DNA of 64,000 nt from Variovorax sp. PBL-H6 (GTDB lineage Bacteria > Pseudomonadota > Gammaproteobacteria > Burkholderiales > Burkholderiaceae_C): the NCBI RefSeq assembly GCF_901827155.1, contig NZ_LR594659.1:5242501-5306500 (forward strand). Reading direction: 5' to 3'. The notes beneath the pieces were generated by a model that did no database searches, had not been told where the DNA came from, and saw nothing but the letters and a program-made list of their open reading frames with translations. Below are positions 33,570-42,607 of the stretch, piece by piece. Within the stretch, counting starts at the first letter, position 1. Each line of letters starts with the position of its first letter. A program made the position numbers and the translations under genes.

Positions 33570-35672
33570 ATGTCTTCCGGTCTCAATCTCGCGCAGCAAG
33601 AAGCCGTCAACTACCTCCATGGTCCGTGCCTGGTGCTCGCCGGCGCGGGCTCGGGCAAGACACGCGTCATCACGCACAAGATCGCGCGGCTGATCCAGTC
33701 CGGGCTGGCCCCGCAGCGCATCGCGGCCATTACCTTCACCAACAAGGCCGCCGCCGAAATGCGCGAGCGCGCCAAGAGCCTGATCGGCCGCGATGCGAAC
33801 AAGGTGGTGGTCTGCACCTTCCATGCGCTGGGCGTGCGCATGATGCGCGACGACGGCGCCGTGCTCGGCCTGAAGCCCGCCTTCAGCATCCTCGACAGCG
33901 ACGACGTCACCAAGATCCTCAAGGATGCCGGCGGCACCACCGACGCCGCCACTGCGCGCATCTGGCAGTGGACCATCAGCAAGTGGAAAAACATGGGCCT
34001 CAACGCCGCGCAGGCCGAGGCCCAGGCAGCCGACGACAACGAACGCATCACGGCGCGCATCATGGCGCGCTACGAAGAGCGGCTGACCGCCTACCAGAGC
34101 GTGGACTTCGACGACCTGATCGGCATGCCGCTCAAACTGTTGCAGCAGCACGAGGACGTGCGCGCCAAGTGGCAGGCCGCGCTGGGCCATGTGCTGGTCG
34201 ACGAATACCAGGACACCAACGCCACGCAGTACGAGGTGCTGAAGGCGCTGGTCGGCCAGCGCGGCCGCTTCACCGCCGTGGGCGACGACGACCAGTCGAT
34301 CTACGGCTGGCGCGGCGCCACGCTGGACAACCTGCGCAAGCTGCCGCTGGACTTTCCCTCGCTCAAGGTCATCAAGCTCGAGCAGAACTACCGCAGCACG
34401 AGCGCCATCCTGCGCGCGGCCAACAACGTGATCGGCCCCAACCCGAAGCTCTTCCCCAAGACCCTGTTCAGCGAATTGGGCGAGGGCGAGCCGGTGCGCG
34501 TGGTCGACGCCGACAACGAGGCACACGAGGCCGAACGCGCGGTGGCGCGCATCCAGAGCCTGCGCGGCGGCGATGCGGCCACGCAGGGCCAGCAGTTCAA
34601 GGAGTTCCGCGACTTCGCGATCCTCTACCGCGCCAACCACCAGGCGCGCGTGTTCGAGCAGGCCCTGCGCCGCGCGCAGATCCCGTACAAGGTGTCGGGC
34701 GGCCAGAGCTTCTTCGACCGCGCCGAGATCAAGGACCTGTGCGGCTGGTTCCGCCTGTGGGTCAACAACGACGACGACCCGGCCTTCCTGCGCGCCGTGA
34801 CCACGCCCAAGCGCGGCATCGGCCACACCACGCTGGCCAGCCTCGGCACCTTCGCAAGCCAGTACAAGCTGAGCCTGTTCGAGGCGCTGTTCTCATCCTC
34901 CCTGCCCAGCGTGATGCCCAAGCGCGCGCTGGAGGGGCTGCACGAGTTCGGCCGCTACATCAACGACCTCGAGTACCGCGCACGCCGCACCATGGGCGCC
35001 GAGGATGCGCGCAGCTTCCTGGCCGACTGGCTCAAGGAGATCGAATACGAGAAGCACCTCTACGACGGCGAGGACAGCGAGCAGGCCGCCGCCAGCCGCT
35101 GGACCAACGTGCTGGAGTTCTGCGACTGGATGTCGCAGCGTTGCGGCGGACAGATCGCCGATGCGAGCGGCGCTACCGTCGAGAACGAGCGCAAGAGCCT
35201 GCTGGAAGTGGCGCAGACCATCTCGCTCCTGTCCACCATCAGCGAGCGCGAGAAGGACCAGAACGTGGTCACCCTCTCCACGCTGCATGCGTCCAAGGGC
35301 CTGGAGTGGCCGCACGTGATGCTGATCGGCGTGAACGAGGGCCTGCTGCCCTTCAAGCTCGACGACGACGGCGGACGGCAGCAGAAGGTCAGCGACGAAA
35401 CGCTGACGCGCCTGCAGGAGGAGCGCCGCCTCATGTACGTCGGCATCACGCGCGCACAGCGCAGCCTCGCCGTGAGCTGGACCAAGCGCCGCAAGCAAGG
35501 CCGCGAGATGGTGCCGGCGCAGCCCAGCCGCTTCATCGCCGAGATGGCGCTCGACAAGAAGACCATCAAGGAAGATCCGCGCGAGAAGCTCAAGGCCCTG
35601 CGCGCCGAGTTCGCGCGCAAGGCCCAGGACAACGCGGCAGCGGCGGCGGCAGCAGCTGCGGCAGGCTCATGA
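33570..35672 (+). CDS. rep: UvrD/Rep-type ATP-dependent DNA helicase
   Basis: This 700-aa superfamily 1A 3'-5' helicase removes protein blocks ahead of forks. Motifs are the Q-motif LNLAQQEAV, Walker A AGAGSGKT (about 26), VDEYQDTN, GDDDQSIYGWRGA, LEQNYRST, STLHASKGLEWPHV and RLMYVGITRAQ. The QSIYGWRGA and C-terminal pattern favour Rep over UvrD. An Ala-rich end (AAAAAAAAAGS) is unusual but harmless. ATG 33570 is the natural start. It overlaps the next gene by ATGA. Confidence 0.9.
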   Translation: MSSGLNLAQQEAVNYLHGPCLVLAGAGSGKTRVITHKIARLIQSGLAPQRIAAITFTNKAAAEMRERAKSLIGRDANKVVVCTFHALGVRMMRDDGAVLGLKPAFSILDSDDVTKILKDAGGTTDAATARIWQWTISKWKNMGLNAAQAEAQAADDNERITARIMARYEERLTAYQSVDFDDLIGMPLKLLQQHEDVRAKWQAALGHVLVDEYQDTNATQYEVLKALVGQRGRFTAVGDDDQSIYGWRGATLDNLRKLPLDFPSLKVIKLEQNYRSTSAILRAANNVIGPNPKLFPKTLFSELGEGEPVRVVDADNEAHEAERAVARIQSLRGGDAATQGQQFKEFRDFAILYRANHQARVFEQALRRAQIPYKVSGGQSFFDRAEIKDLCGWFRLWVNNDDDPAFLRAVTTPKRGIGHTTLASLGTFASQYKLSLFEALFSSSLPSVMPKRALEGLHEFGRYINDLEYRARRTMGAEDARSFLADWLKEIEYEKHLYDGEDSEQAAASRWTNVLEFCDWMSQRCGGQIADASGATVENERKSLLEVAQTISLLSTISEREKDQNVVTLSTLHASKGLEWPHVMLIGVNEGLLPFKLDDDGGRQQKVSDETLTRLQEERRLMYVGITRAQRSLAVSWTKRRKQGREMVPAQPSRFIAEMALDKKTIKEDPREKLKALRAEFARKAQDNAAAAAAAAAAGS

Positions 35673-36103
35673 AGCGCCGGCTGTTGCTGCTCGCCCTCGG
35701 CCTGGCTGCCGGCGGCGCCCTGGCCCAGCCGGCGTGCCCGGCGAACGGCCGCGAGCTGCCCGCGCGCGCGCTCTATGGCCAATGGGAGGCGCGCATCGAA
35801 GGCATTCCGGGCATTGCACGCGTGCAGCTTGCAAGGCATCCCGACTACGAAGGCGTTCGCGGCACGATCACGCGCGAGAACAGCGGCGCGAAGCCGTCGT
35901 CGGTGGCCCAGCTCGCGGGCGACATCGACGACGAGGGCCTGCTCAGCATCGACGAGTCGATGGACGGCCACGCCATCAGCGGAAACTGGCTGGGCGAGCT
36001 GCAGCCGGGCTCCTGCGGCAAGGAATTCAGGGGAACGTGGCGCAATGCATCCGACGACAGCACGCATCCCTTCGTGCTGAACAAGACTGGCAGCTGGCAA
36101 TGA
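35669..36103 (+). CDS. Small secreted protein of unknown function
   Basis: The protein has 144 aa with a clear signal peptide (MKRRLLLLALGLAAGGALAQ). The mature part holds three Cys and motifs RALYGQWEARIEGIPG and SISGNWLGELQPG-like beta-strand repeats, suggesting a small beta-barrel or lipocalin-like fold. It is bracketed by 4-bp overlaps with rep and pldA, so its translation is probably coupled to both. No named family recognised. Confidence 0.72.
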   Translation: MKRRLLLLALGLAAGGALAQPACPANGRELPARALYGQWEARIEGIPGIARVQLARHPDYEGVRGTITRENSGAKPSSVAQLAGDIDDEGLLSIDESMDGHAISGNWLGELQPGSCGKEFRGTWRNASDDSTHPFVLNKTGSWQ

Positions 36104-37263
36104 AACACACACACATCACCACCCCCTTCGCGGCGCTTCTCGCCGGCCTCGGCATGGCGCTCGCGCACGCCCAGCCCGCGCCGCAACCGGCCAGCCCGCT
36201 GGCCAATGCGCAGCTGACCTGGCAGCAGTGCCAGCGGCTCGCGAGCGACAAGGAGGCGCGCCTGGCCTGCTTCGACCGCTGGGCCCAGCAGCAGTCGCTG
36301 CCTGCGGCCGCGGTACCCGACGCGCCGCCTGCGCTCGCCGAAACGCAGCCGCCCGCGCCGGTGGACGCCGCCGTGCCCGCCACGCGCGTCGTCTCCGTCG
36401 GGACCGCGGAGGGTTGCCGCGACAGCCAGTACTCCGCGCTCTCGCGCTTCTGGGAACTCGAGAACGGAAGCGATTGCGGCACCTTCAGCTTCCGCGGCTA
36501 CCGCCCGCTCAACGTGTCGTTCGCGACCTCGAACCACAGGCCCGACACGCCGACCTCGCCCGCGGCCGGCCACACGGGCACCTACATCCCCTACCAGGCC
36601 AACGAGATGCGCATCGGCCTGTCGGTGCGCACCAAACTCGCACAGGGCATGCTGACCCAGGACGACCCGGTGAAGAAGGACTCCCTGTGGTTCGGCTACA
36701 GCCAGCAGTCGACCTGGCAGCTCTTCAACGGCGACATCTCGCGGCCCTTCCGCACCACCGACCACGAGCCCGAGTTGATGTATGTCTACCCCACCGACTA
36801 CCGGCTGCCGGGCGGCTGGCGCTGGCGCTATGCGGGTGTCGGCCTGGTGCACCAGTCGAACGGCCAGAGCCTGCCCTACTCGCGCAGCTGGAACCGCGCC
36901 TACCTCATGGGAGGCATGGAGCTGGACGACCGCTTCACCATTACAGGCCGCATCTGGCAACGACTGCACGAGAGCGACGCCGACGACGACAACCCCGACA
37001 TCTCGAACTACATCGGGCGTGCCGAGATCACGGGCCGCTGGAACTTCAATCGCGACAACACCCTCGCCATGACACTGCGCAACAACCTGCGCGAGAGCGG
37101 CCGCGGATCGGTGCGGCTCGAGTGGCTCAAGTCTCTTGGCGATTCGGGGAAGAGCAACCTGCGCTTCCACACGCAGCTGTTCCACGGCTATGGCGACACT
37201 TTGGTCGACTACAACCGCAAGCGCACGGTACTGAGCATCGGGCTGAGCCTGGTCGACTTCTAG
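36100..37263 (+). CDS. pldA: Outer membrane phospholipase A
   Basis: This 387-aa protein has a signal peptide, an N-terminal extension of about 100 residues (Pro/Ala-rich, with Cys44, Cys57 and Cys106), then the OMPLA barrel. Catalytic residues align as His251 and Ser253 in HQSNGQ, with Asn265 in SWNRAY. OMPLA hydrolyses phospholipids misplaced in the outer leaflet and works as a calcium-dependent dimer. Start overlaps the preceding gene (ATGA). The extension is longer than in enterobacterial PldA. Confidence 0.92.
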   Translation: MKHTHITTPFAALLAGLGMALAHAQPAPQPASPLANAQLTWQQCQRLASDKEARLACFDRWAQQQSLPAAAVPDAPPALAETQPPAPVDAAVPATRVVSVGTAEGCRDSQYSALSRFWELENGSDCGTFSFRGYRPLNVSFATSNHRPDTPTSPAAGHTGTYIPYQANEMRIGLSVRTKLAQGMLTQDDPVKKDSLWFGYSQQSTWQLFNGDISRPFRTTDHEPELMYVYPTDYRLPGGWRWRYAGVGLVHQSNGQSLPYSRSWNRAYLMGGMELDDRFTITGRIWQRLHESDADDDNPDISNYIGRAEITGRWNFNRDNTLAMTLRNNLRESGRGSVRLEWLKSLGDSGKSNLRFHTQLFHGYGDTLVDYNRKRTVLSIGLSLVDF

Positions 37264-37309
37264 CGTGCTTCGCGCGACGAGGCCGGTTCGCCGGGCCTCG
37301 CCGCACGCT
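37262..37309. terminator. Extended hairpin between convergent pldA and Bug-receptor genes
   Basis: AGCGTGC (37262-37268) pairs with GCACGCT (37303-37309), and inside it CGAGGCC (37278-37284) pairs with GGCCTCG (37294-37300). A two-tier stem in a 54-bp convergent gap suits a bidirectional transcript end, although no U-tract is present. Confidence 0.5.
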
Positions 37310-37317
37310 GACAACCG

Positions 37318-38301
37318 CTACTGCGCCTCGATGTTCGCCACCTTCATCAACTTCTCCGTGAGCGCAATCTCCGCCCGCAAGCTCTGCGCAAACTCCTCCG
37401 GCGTGCTCGGCACGACAGCCGCGCCATTGGCTTCGAGCTTCTCCCGCACCTCGGGTGTCGCAAGCGCCTTGGTCAGCGCATCGCGCACCTCCTGCACCAC
37501 GGGAGCCGGCGTTCCCTTCGGCAGCGCCAGCCCGCCAAAGGAGACCAGCGAGATCCCGGGCACCCCAGCCTCCGCCAGCGTAGGCACTTGATCCAGCCGC
37601 GGGTTGCGCGCAGGCGAGAGCACGGCCAGGGGCCGGAGCTTGCCTCCCTGGATGTGCGGCAGCGTAGGCGAGATGAGCGCGATCGCAAAATCGACCTGCT
37701 TGCCGGCCACGGCATTGGTGGACTCCGAAGCGCCCTTGTACGGCACATGCAGCGCCTTCGTGCCCGTGGCCGCCAGGAGCAGCTCGGCGCCCATGTGCGA
37801 GGGCGTGCCGACGCCGCCGGAGGCATAGGCCATCTTGCCGGGGCTCTTGCGCAGGTGCTCGACGAGTTCCTTCACGTTGGTGATGCCGGAGTCGGACTGG
37901 ACGACGATGACGGAGTCCGACTGGGTGATGCGGCCCACGTGGATGAAGTCCTTCATCACGTCGAAGCCCGGCTTGCGGTACATGCGCATGTTGGTGGCCA
38001 TGGGCGAGCCGCTGTAGACCCAGGTGTAGCCGTCCGCGGGCGCCTTGGCGGCGAGCTGGGCGCCGATGTTGCCGGCCACGCCACCGCGATTCTCGATGAC
38101 CACGGGCTGGCCGAGGATCCTGGACAAGGCCTCGCCCGTGATGCGCACGGTGGTGTCGGGTGCGGTGCCGGCGAGGTACGGCACGATCCACTTGATGGGG
38201 CGGCTCGGGTAGTCCTGCCCCTGCGCGCCGGCCGTGGTGGCGGTGGCGAGTGCCGCAGCTGCCGCGACGGCGACGACGAGGGTACGACGGGTGTTGTTCA
38301 C
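37318..38301 (-). CDS. Bug-family (TctC-like) solute receptor
   Basis: This 327-aa periplasmic binding protein of the tripartite-tricarboxylate/Bug family is greatly expanded in Burkholderiales. It has a signal peptide and the conserved YPSRPIKWIVPYLAGTAPD (about 32-50). NIGAQLAAKAPADGYTW, GVGTPSHMG and HVPYKG are also present. Starts at GTG after CAGGAGACACACCC. It is the last gene after the CoA ligase and acyl-CoA dehydrogenase, so it probably binds the acid catabolised by this operon. No membrane TctA/B partner is nearby. Confidence 0.9.
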   Translation of the reverse strand: MNNTRRTLVVAVAAAAALATATTAGAQGQDYPSRPIKWIVPYLAGTAPDTTVRITGEALSRILGQPVVIENRGGVAGNIGAQLAAKAPADGYTWVYSGSPMATNMRMYRKPGFDVMKDFIHVGRITQSDSVIVVQSDSGITNVKELVEHLRKSPGKMAYASGGVGTPSHMGAELLLAATGTKALHVPYKGASESTNAVAGKQVDFAIALISPTLPHIQGGKLRPLAVLSPARNPRLDQVPTLAEAGVPGISLVSFGGLALPKGTPAPVVQEVRDALTKALATPEVREKLEANGAAVVPSTPEEFAQSLRAEIALTEKLMKVANIEAQ

Positions 38302-38348
38302 GGGTGTGTCTCCTGCGGATGTTTCTGGAATGCTTGCTGGAAAGGGCG

Positions 38349-39575
38349 TCAGCGGACGGCAGTGCCCAGCAGCTCGCGGGCAATGGTGTTGCGCTGGATC
38401 TCGCTGGTGCCGGTAAGTACGCGGTACATGCGCAGCAGCCGGAACAGGAACTCGACGCGGCTGCCCTGGACGATGCCCTCGCCGCCATGCACCTGCACCG
38501 CGCGGTCGGCGATGCGGAAGGCGGTCTCGGAGCAGAAGAGTTTGGCCATGGACGCATCGGCGCGGGCCTCGCCGCCAGCGTCGAGATTGCGGGCCACGCT
38601 GAGCATGAGCGCGCGGGCGGCAGCGAGTTCCGTGGCCATGTCGGCCAAGAGGTGCTGCACGGCCTGGAACGCGCCAATGGGCTGGCCGAACTGGCGCCGG
38701 CGGGTGGCGTGGGCGATGGAGTCCTGCAGCGCGAGGCGGGCCAGGCCGAGCATGGCGGGGCAGTGCAGCAGGCGGTTGACGGTGATGCGGCCGAGCGCAA
38801 GTCCCAAGCCCTTGCCCTGTTCGCCGATGAGGTTGGCGGCCGGGATGCGGCAGTCGGTGAGCACGATGTTGCCGGTGCCCGATTGGCCCGCCATCGTCTT
38901 GTAGCCGGTCTCGACCTCGAAGCCGCGGCGGTCGCGCTCCACGAAGAAGGCGGTGGTCTCGCGCCGCGCCGGGTCATCGCTGGTGGAGGCGATGACGACG
39001 GCCATGTCGCAGAACGGCGAGCCGGAGATGAAGCGCTTGGTGCCGTTGAGGACGAATTCATCGCCCACGCGCACGGCGCGCGTCTGCACGGCGCCGGCAT
39101 CCGAGCCGGCTTCGGGCTCGGTGATGGCAAAGCAGATCGCCTTCTCGGCACGGGCCACGGGAAGGATGAAGCGTGCCATCTGGTCGGCGGTGGCGTGCCT
39201 GGCCAGGGCGCCGACGCGCGGCGGCCCGGAGAGTTCGCCGAGCACGTGCGCAGCCATCGGCGAACCGCTGGCGTAGATGGCTTCCTTGATGAGGCAGTGG
39301 TCGTGCACGCTGAAGCCGGCGCCGCCAAGGGCCTTGGGCAGGGTCATGCCGTAGAACCCGTGATCGCGCGAGCGGCGCCACACCTCGTCGAGCACGGCAC
39401 GCGGCGCGCCGGATTCGTAGTCGATGCGGTGTTCGGCGACGAGGGGCTGCAACTCGTCGTGGATGAAGGCCTGCACGCGTTCGATGAAATCGCGAGCGGC
39501 TTCGGAGCCTTCGAAGCGCGTGGCCTCGGCATTGCGCGGCGGGCTGGCGGTGGTGGTGGTGGTGGTCGCGTCCAT
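38349..39575 (-). CDS. Acyl-CoA dehydrogenase
   Basis: This 408-aa flavoenzyme makes 2,3-enoyl-CoA. It shows CFAITEPEAGSDAGA (about 148-162), GTKRFISG, RRRQFGQPIGAFQAVQHLLADM and VQVHGGEGI, then TGTSEIQRNTIAREL. The usual catalytic-base position cannot be assigned with certainty by eye. An N-terminal Thr-rich stretch (MDATTTTTTASPP) is not part of the fold. GGAGG precedes ATG 39575. Between CoA ligase and Bug receptor in one operon. Confidence 0.92.
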   Translation of the reverse strand: MDATTTTTTASPPRNAEATRFEGSEAARDFIERVQAFIHDELQPLVAEHRIDYESGAPRAVLDEVWRRSRDHGFYGMTLPKALGGAGFSVHDHCLIKEAIYASGSPMAAHVLGELSGPPRVGALARHATADQMARFILPVARAEKAICFAITEPEAGSDAGAVQTRAVRVGDEFVLNGTKRFISGSPFCDMAVVIASTSDDPARRETTAFFVERDRRGFEVETGYKTMAGQSGTGNIVLTDCRIPAANLIGEQGKGLGLALGRITVNRLLHCPAMLGLARLALQDSIAHATRRRQFGQPIGAFQAVQHLLADMATELAAARALMLSVARNLDAGGEARADASMAKLFCSETAFRIADRAVQVHGGEGIVQGSRVEFLFRLLRMYRVLTGTSEIQRNTIARELLGTAVR

Positions 39576-39590
39576 GGCGTGGTCCTCCGT

Positions 39591-41156
39591 TCAGTTGACA
39601 CGCCGGTCGCGGCCGCGCCAGTAGGGCTCGCGCACGTCCTTGCGTGAGAGCTTGCCGTTGGCGTTCTTGGGCAGGTGGTCCGTGAACTCGACGGAGCGCG
39701 GGCGCTTGAAGTCGGCCAGGCGCCCTCGGCAGAAGTCCATGAGCTCCCCGGCCTCGGCCCGGGCGCCGTCGCGCAGCACGACGACGGCCTTGACCGATTC
39801 GCCCCAGTGGTCGTCGGGCACGCCGATCACGCAGACCTCGTACACGGCCTCGTGCTGCGCGAGCACGGACTCCACCTCGGTGGGGTAGACGTTGAAGCCG
39901 CCGGAGACCAGCATCTCCTTCTTGCGGTCGACGATGTGGATGTAGCCCTCGCGGTCGACCCGGGCGAGGTCGCCGGTGTGCAGCCAGCCGTCTTCGCCGA
40001 GCGCTTCGCGCGTGGGCTCGGGTGCGCGCCAGAAGCCGGCGAAGACGTCGGGGCCGCGCACGCAGATCTCGCCGATGGCATCGCCCTCCACGGGGCGGCC
40101 CTGATCGTCGAGCACCTGGATGTCGGATTCGCACGAGGGGCGGCCGCAGGCCGAGAGCAGCTCGGGGCGGTCGCCCTCGATGGCGCGCGCATGGTCCTCG
40201 ATGCCGAGGGCGATGACGCCCCCGGTCGTCTCGCCTGCGCCATAGCCCTGCGACAGCACCGGGCCGAAGGCGGCCCAGGCCTCGCGAATGCGCGCCGGGG
40301 ACATGGGCGCGGCGCCGTAGGAGACAAGGCGCAGGCTGCTCAGGTCGCGGGTGCGCAGGCTGGGCTCGGCGAGCAGAGCGTTGATCATCGCGGGAACGAA
40401 GAAGCACAGGGTCACACGGTGCTTTTCGATGGCCTCGAGGATCTCGGCCGGCTGGAAGCGCTCCATCAGCAGCACGGTCGCGCCCTGGTAGAGCATGGGC
40501 TGGATGAACATGCCGCTGGCGTGCGTGATGGGGCCGCAGAGCATGAGCACGTCGCCCTTGCCCGCATGCATGCGACCCATGGCGATCTTGCGCAGCGATG
40601 CCATGCGGTTGCCAACGGTCTGCATCGCGGCCTTGAGCTTGCCGGTGGAGCCGGACGTGTAGTGCAGCACGGCGAGCTCCTCGGGGCGCATGTCGACGTG
40701 GATGTGCGCGTCGGAGGCCTGGGCCAGCAGGGCTTCGTAGTCGAGCCAGCCTCCGGCGGCCGGCGCTGGGCTGAAGGCGATGCGGTGCTTCAGGCCCGCG
40801 ACCGGCGCCGCGGCCTCGTCGACCATGCCGCGGTGCTCGGGACCCGCGAGGCAAGCCACGGGCTCTGCGTTGGCGAGCGCATCGGCCAGCTCGGCAGGCG
40901 CCAGGCGCGCGTTGAGCGCAACCTTGACGAGCCCGGCCTTGTAGAGCGCGCATTCGAGCTCGACGATCTCCGGCCGGTTGGGCGAGACCACGGCGACGCG
41001 GTCGCCGCGCTGCAGACCGAGCGCGAGCAGGGCGTGCGCGAGCTGATTGGAGCGGCGCTCCAGCTCGTCGTAGCTGACCACGCCGCCGCGGAAGAGGATG
41101 GCGGGCCGGTCGGCCCAGAAGCGCGCACTGCGCGCGGTGTACATGCCGAGGTTCAT
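39591..41156 (-). CDS. Acyl-CoA synthetase (AMP-binding)
   Basis: This 521-aa adenylate-forming ligase has the P-loop LHYTSGSTGKLKA (about 169-181), YGAGETTGG, GWLHTGDLARVDREGYIHIVDRKKEM across the hinge, and the C-terminal Lys in PKNANGKLSRK. It converts a free acid to its acyl-CoA. ATG 41156 follows GGAGACACCCCC; the upstream frame would run into the divergent LysR gene. First gene of the operon, divergent from that regulator. Confidence 0.92.
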   Translation of the reverse strand: MNLGMYTARSARFWADRPAILFRGGVVSYDELERRSNQLAHALLALGLQRGDRVAVVSPNRPEIVELECALYKAGLVKVALNARLAPAELADALANAEPVACLAGPEHRGMVDEAAAPVAGLKHRIAFSPAPAAGGWLDYEALLAQASDAHIHVDMRPEELAVLHYTSGSTGKLKAAMQTVGNRMASLRKIAMGRMHAGKGDVLMLCGPITHASGMFIQPMLYQGATVLLMERFQPAEILEAIEKHRVTLCFFVPAMINALLAEPSLRTRDLSSLRLVSYGAAPMSPARIREAWAAFGPVLSQGYGAGETTGGVIALGIEDHARAIEGDRPELLSACGRPSCESDIQVLDDQGRPVEGDAIGEICVRGPDVFAGFWRAPEPTREALGEDGWLHTGDLARVDREGYIHIVDRKKEMLVSGGFNVYPTEVESVLAQHEAVYEVCVIGVPDDHWGESVKAVVVLRDGARAEAGELMDFCRGRLADFKRPRSVEFTDHLPKNANGKLSRKDVREPYWRGRDRRVN

Positions 41157-41283
41157 GGGGGTGTCTCCGTATGGCCTGCAGTCTAGGAAAGCGGCAGGCT
41201 GCGTTGGATAAGCGAGCGCGCAGCCTTGATAAGCTGGCGTGATCACCAGACAGAGGCCTGCTGCGGGCCTGGAGGCAATCGAC

Positions 41284-42231
41284 ATGGGCGTGCGGCTCGA
41301 CGACATCGACTATTTCCTGGCGGTTGCGGAGCACGGCAAGGTGCGGGCTGCGGCGACGGCGCTGAACGTCTCGCAGCCAGCCATCACGCAGGGGCTGCAG
41401 CGGCTGGAAAAGGAGCTGGGCTTTCCGCTCTTCGAGCGCAGCAGCCGTGGCATGCAGCTGACCGCCGTGGCGGTGCAGTTTCGCGAGCGCACGCAGGCTT
41501 TGCGCGCGAGCCTGGGGGATGCGATCAAGGAGGCCGCGGACATGCATCTCGGCGAGCTGGGCTTGCTGCGCGTAGGCGTCTCGCCGCTCTACGCGCAGCG
41601 GTTGTTCGTCCCGGCGACGGTGGCACTGCACCGGCAGCGGCCGGCGGCGCGGCTGCGGCTGATGCTCAACTTGAACGATGCGCTGGTGGCGGCATTGCGG
41701 CTGGGGGATATCGACCTGTCGGTCAACGCACTGCCAGGCGTGATTCCAACGGACCTGCATGCGCTGCCGCTGATCGACGACGCCCTGTGCCTGGTGGTGC
41801 GCCAGCACCATCCGCTCTTGTCGAAGCGGCGGCTGCGGCTGCAGGACCTCGTCGATGCGCAATGGATCCTGCCTGGGCCCGCGGTCGCGGCACGGCGCAA
41901 TGTGGAAGGGCGGCTGGCCGAGGCAGGGCTGCCGCCGCCGCGGGTGACAGTCGAGGTGAGCAACACCGCGGGCGGGCAGCTGAACCGGCTGGTCGCACAG
42001 AGCGACCTGGTGTCCATCATGAGCGAATCGCAGCTGGGCATGGCGCTCGGCGAAGGTCTCGCGCCACTGCCGTTGGCGGACGCGCGCTTCACCCGCACCA
42101 TCGGCGCGCTGACACGCAAGGGCGCGGCGCTACCGCCGCTCGCCCGGCGCTTCCTGGAGTTGCTCGAAGAGACGGCGCGCGGGGAGGCCGCGCCCGCGCG
42201 TTCCCGCACACGCAGGACCGAACCGGGTTGA
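41284..42231 (+). CDS. LysR-type transcriptional regulator
   Basis: This 315-aa protein has an N-terminal winged HTH (YFLAVAEHGKVRAAATALNVSQPAITQGLQRLEKELG-type, residues about 7-45), followed by a periplasmic-binding-like effector domain. Start ATG 41284 (MGVRLDDIDYF) fits the family. It is divergent from the CoA ligase operon with a 127-bp spacer that contains the palindrome GTGATCAC (41239-41246). LysR proteins usually regulate such a divergent neighbour. Confidence 0.9.
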   Translation: MGVRLDDIDYFLAVAEHGKVRAAATALNVSQPAITQGLQRLEKELGFPLFERSSRGMQLTAVAVQFRERTQALRASLGDAIKEAADMHLGELGLLRVGVSPLYAQRLFVPATVALHRQRPAARLRLMLNLNDALVAALRLGDIDLSVNALPGVIPTDLHALPLIDDALCLVVRQHHPLLSKRRLRLQDLVDAQWILPGPAVAARRNVEGRLAEAGLPPPRVTVEVSNTAGGQLNRLVAQSDLVSIMSESQLGMALGEGLAPLPLADARFTRTIGALTRKGAALPPLARRFLELLEETARGEAAPARSRTRRTEPG

Positions 42232-42274
42232 GCGCTCACGCGACGAAGTTGCGCCGGCGCACGGCCTGGCGCCG

Positions 42275-42607
42275 CTATCGGGCCAGCACCATCTCCACCG
42301 CCTTGATCAGCCGCGTTTCCTGCGCCACCACGAGGTGCTCCGAGGCCTGCAGGTAGACAGGGAAAGCCGGATGCACGTCACGCGCCTGGCAACGCCGTTC
42401 GTAGTCCGCCAGGTCGTCGTAGCCCCACAGATGCACGAACTGGTTGAGCGGGCCGACGTGGCTCACGTAGAAGCCGAGCGGCGTCCCCAGCGTCTCCGTC
42501 AGGAACGGCATGGCGAGCCGCTTGAACACATCGAGAAACTCCGGCATCTTGCGCGGCTTGATCGTGTAGATGCGGTGGTCGACGAGAGGCTTAGGCGGGT
42601 ACTGCAT
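42275..42607 (-). CDS. NIPSNAP family protein (first)
   Basis: This 110-aa ferredoxin-like-fold protein has VDHRIYTIKPRKMPEFLDVF and VGPLNQFVHLWGYDDLADYERR, characteristic of NIPSNAP proteins. These often sit in catabolic operons with unknown function. Start overlaps the end of the flavoprotein gene by 17 bp, so it is the last gene of that operon. Confidence 0.85.
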   Translation of the reverse strand: MQYPPKPLVDHRIYTIKPRKMPEFLDVFKRLAMPFLTETLGTPLGFYVSHVGPLNQFVHLWGYDDLADYERRCQARDVHPAFPVYLQASEHLVVAQETRLIKAVEMVLAR

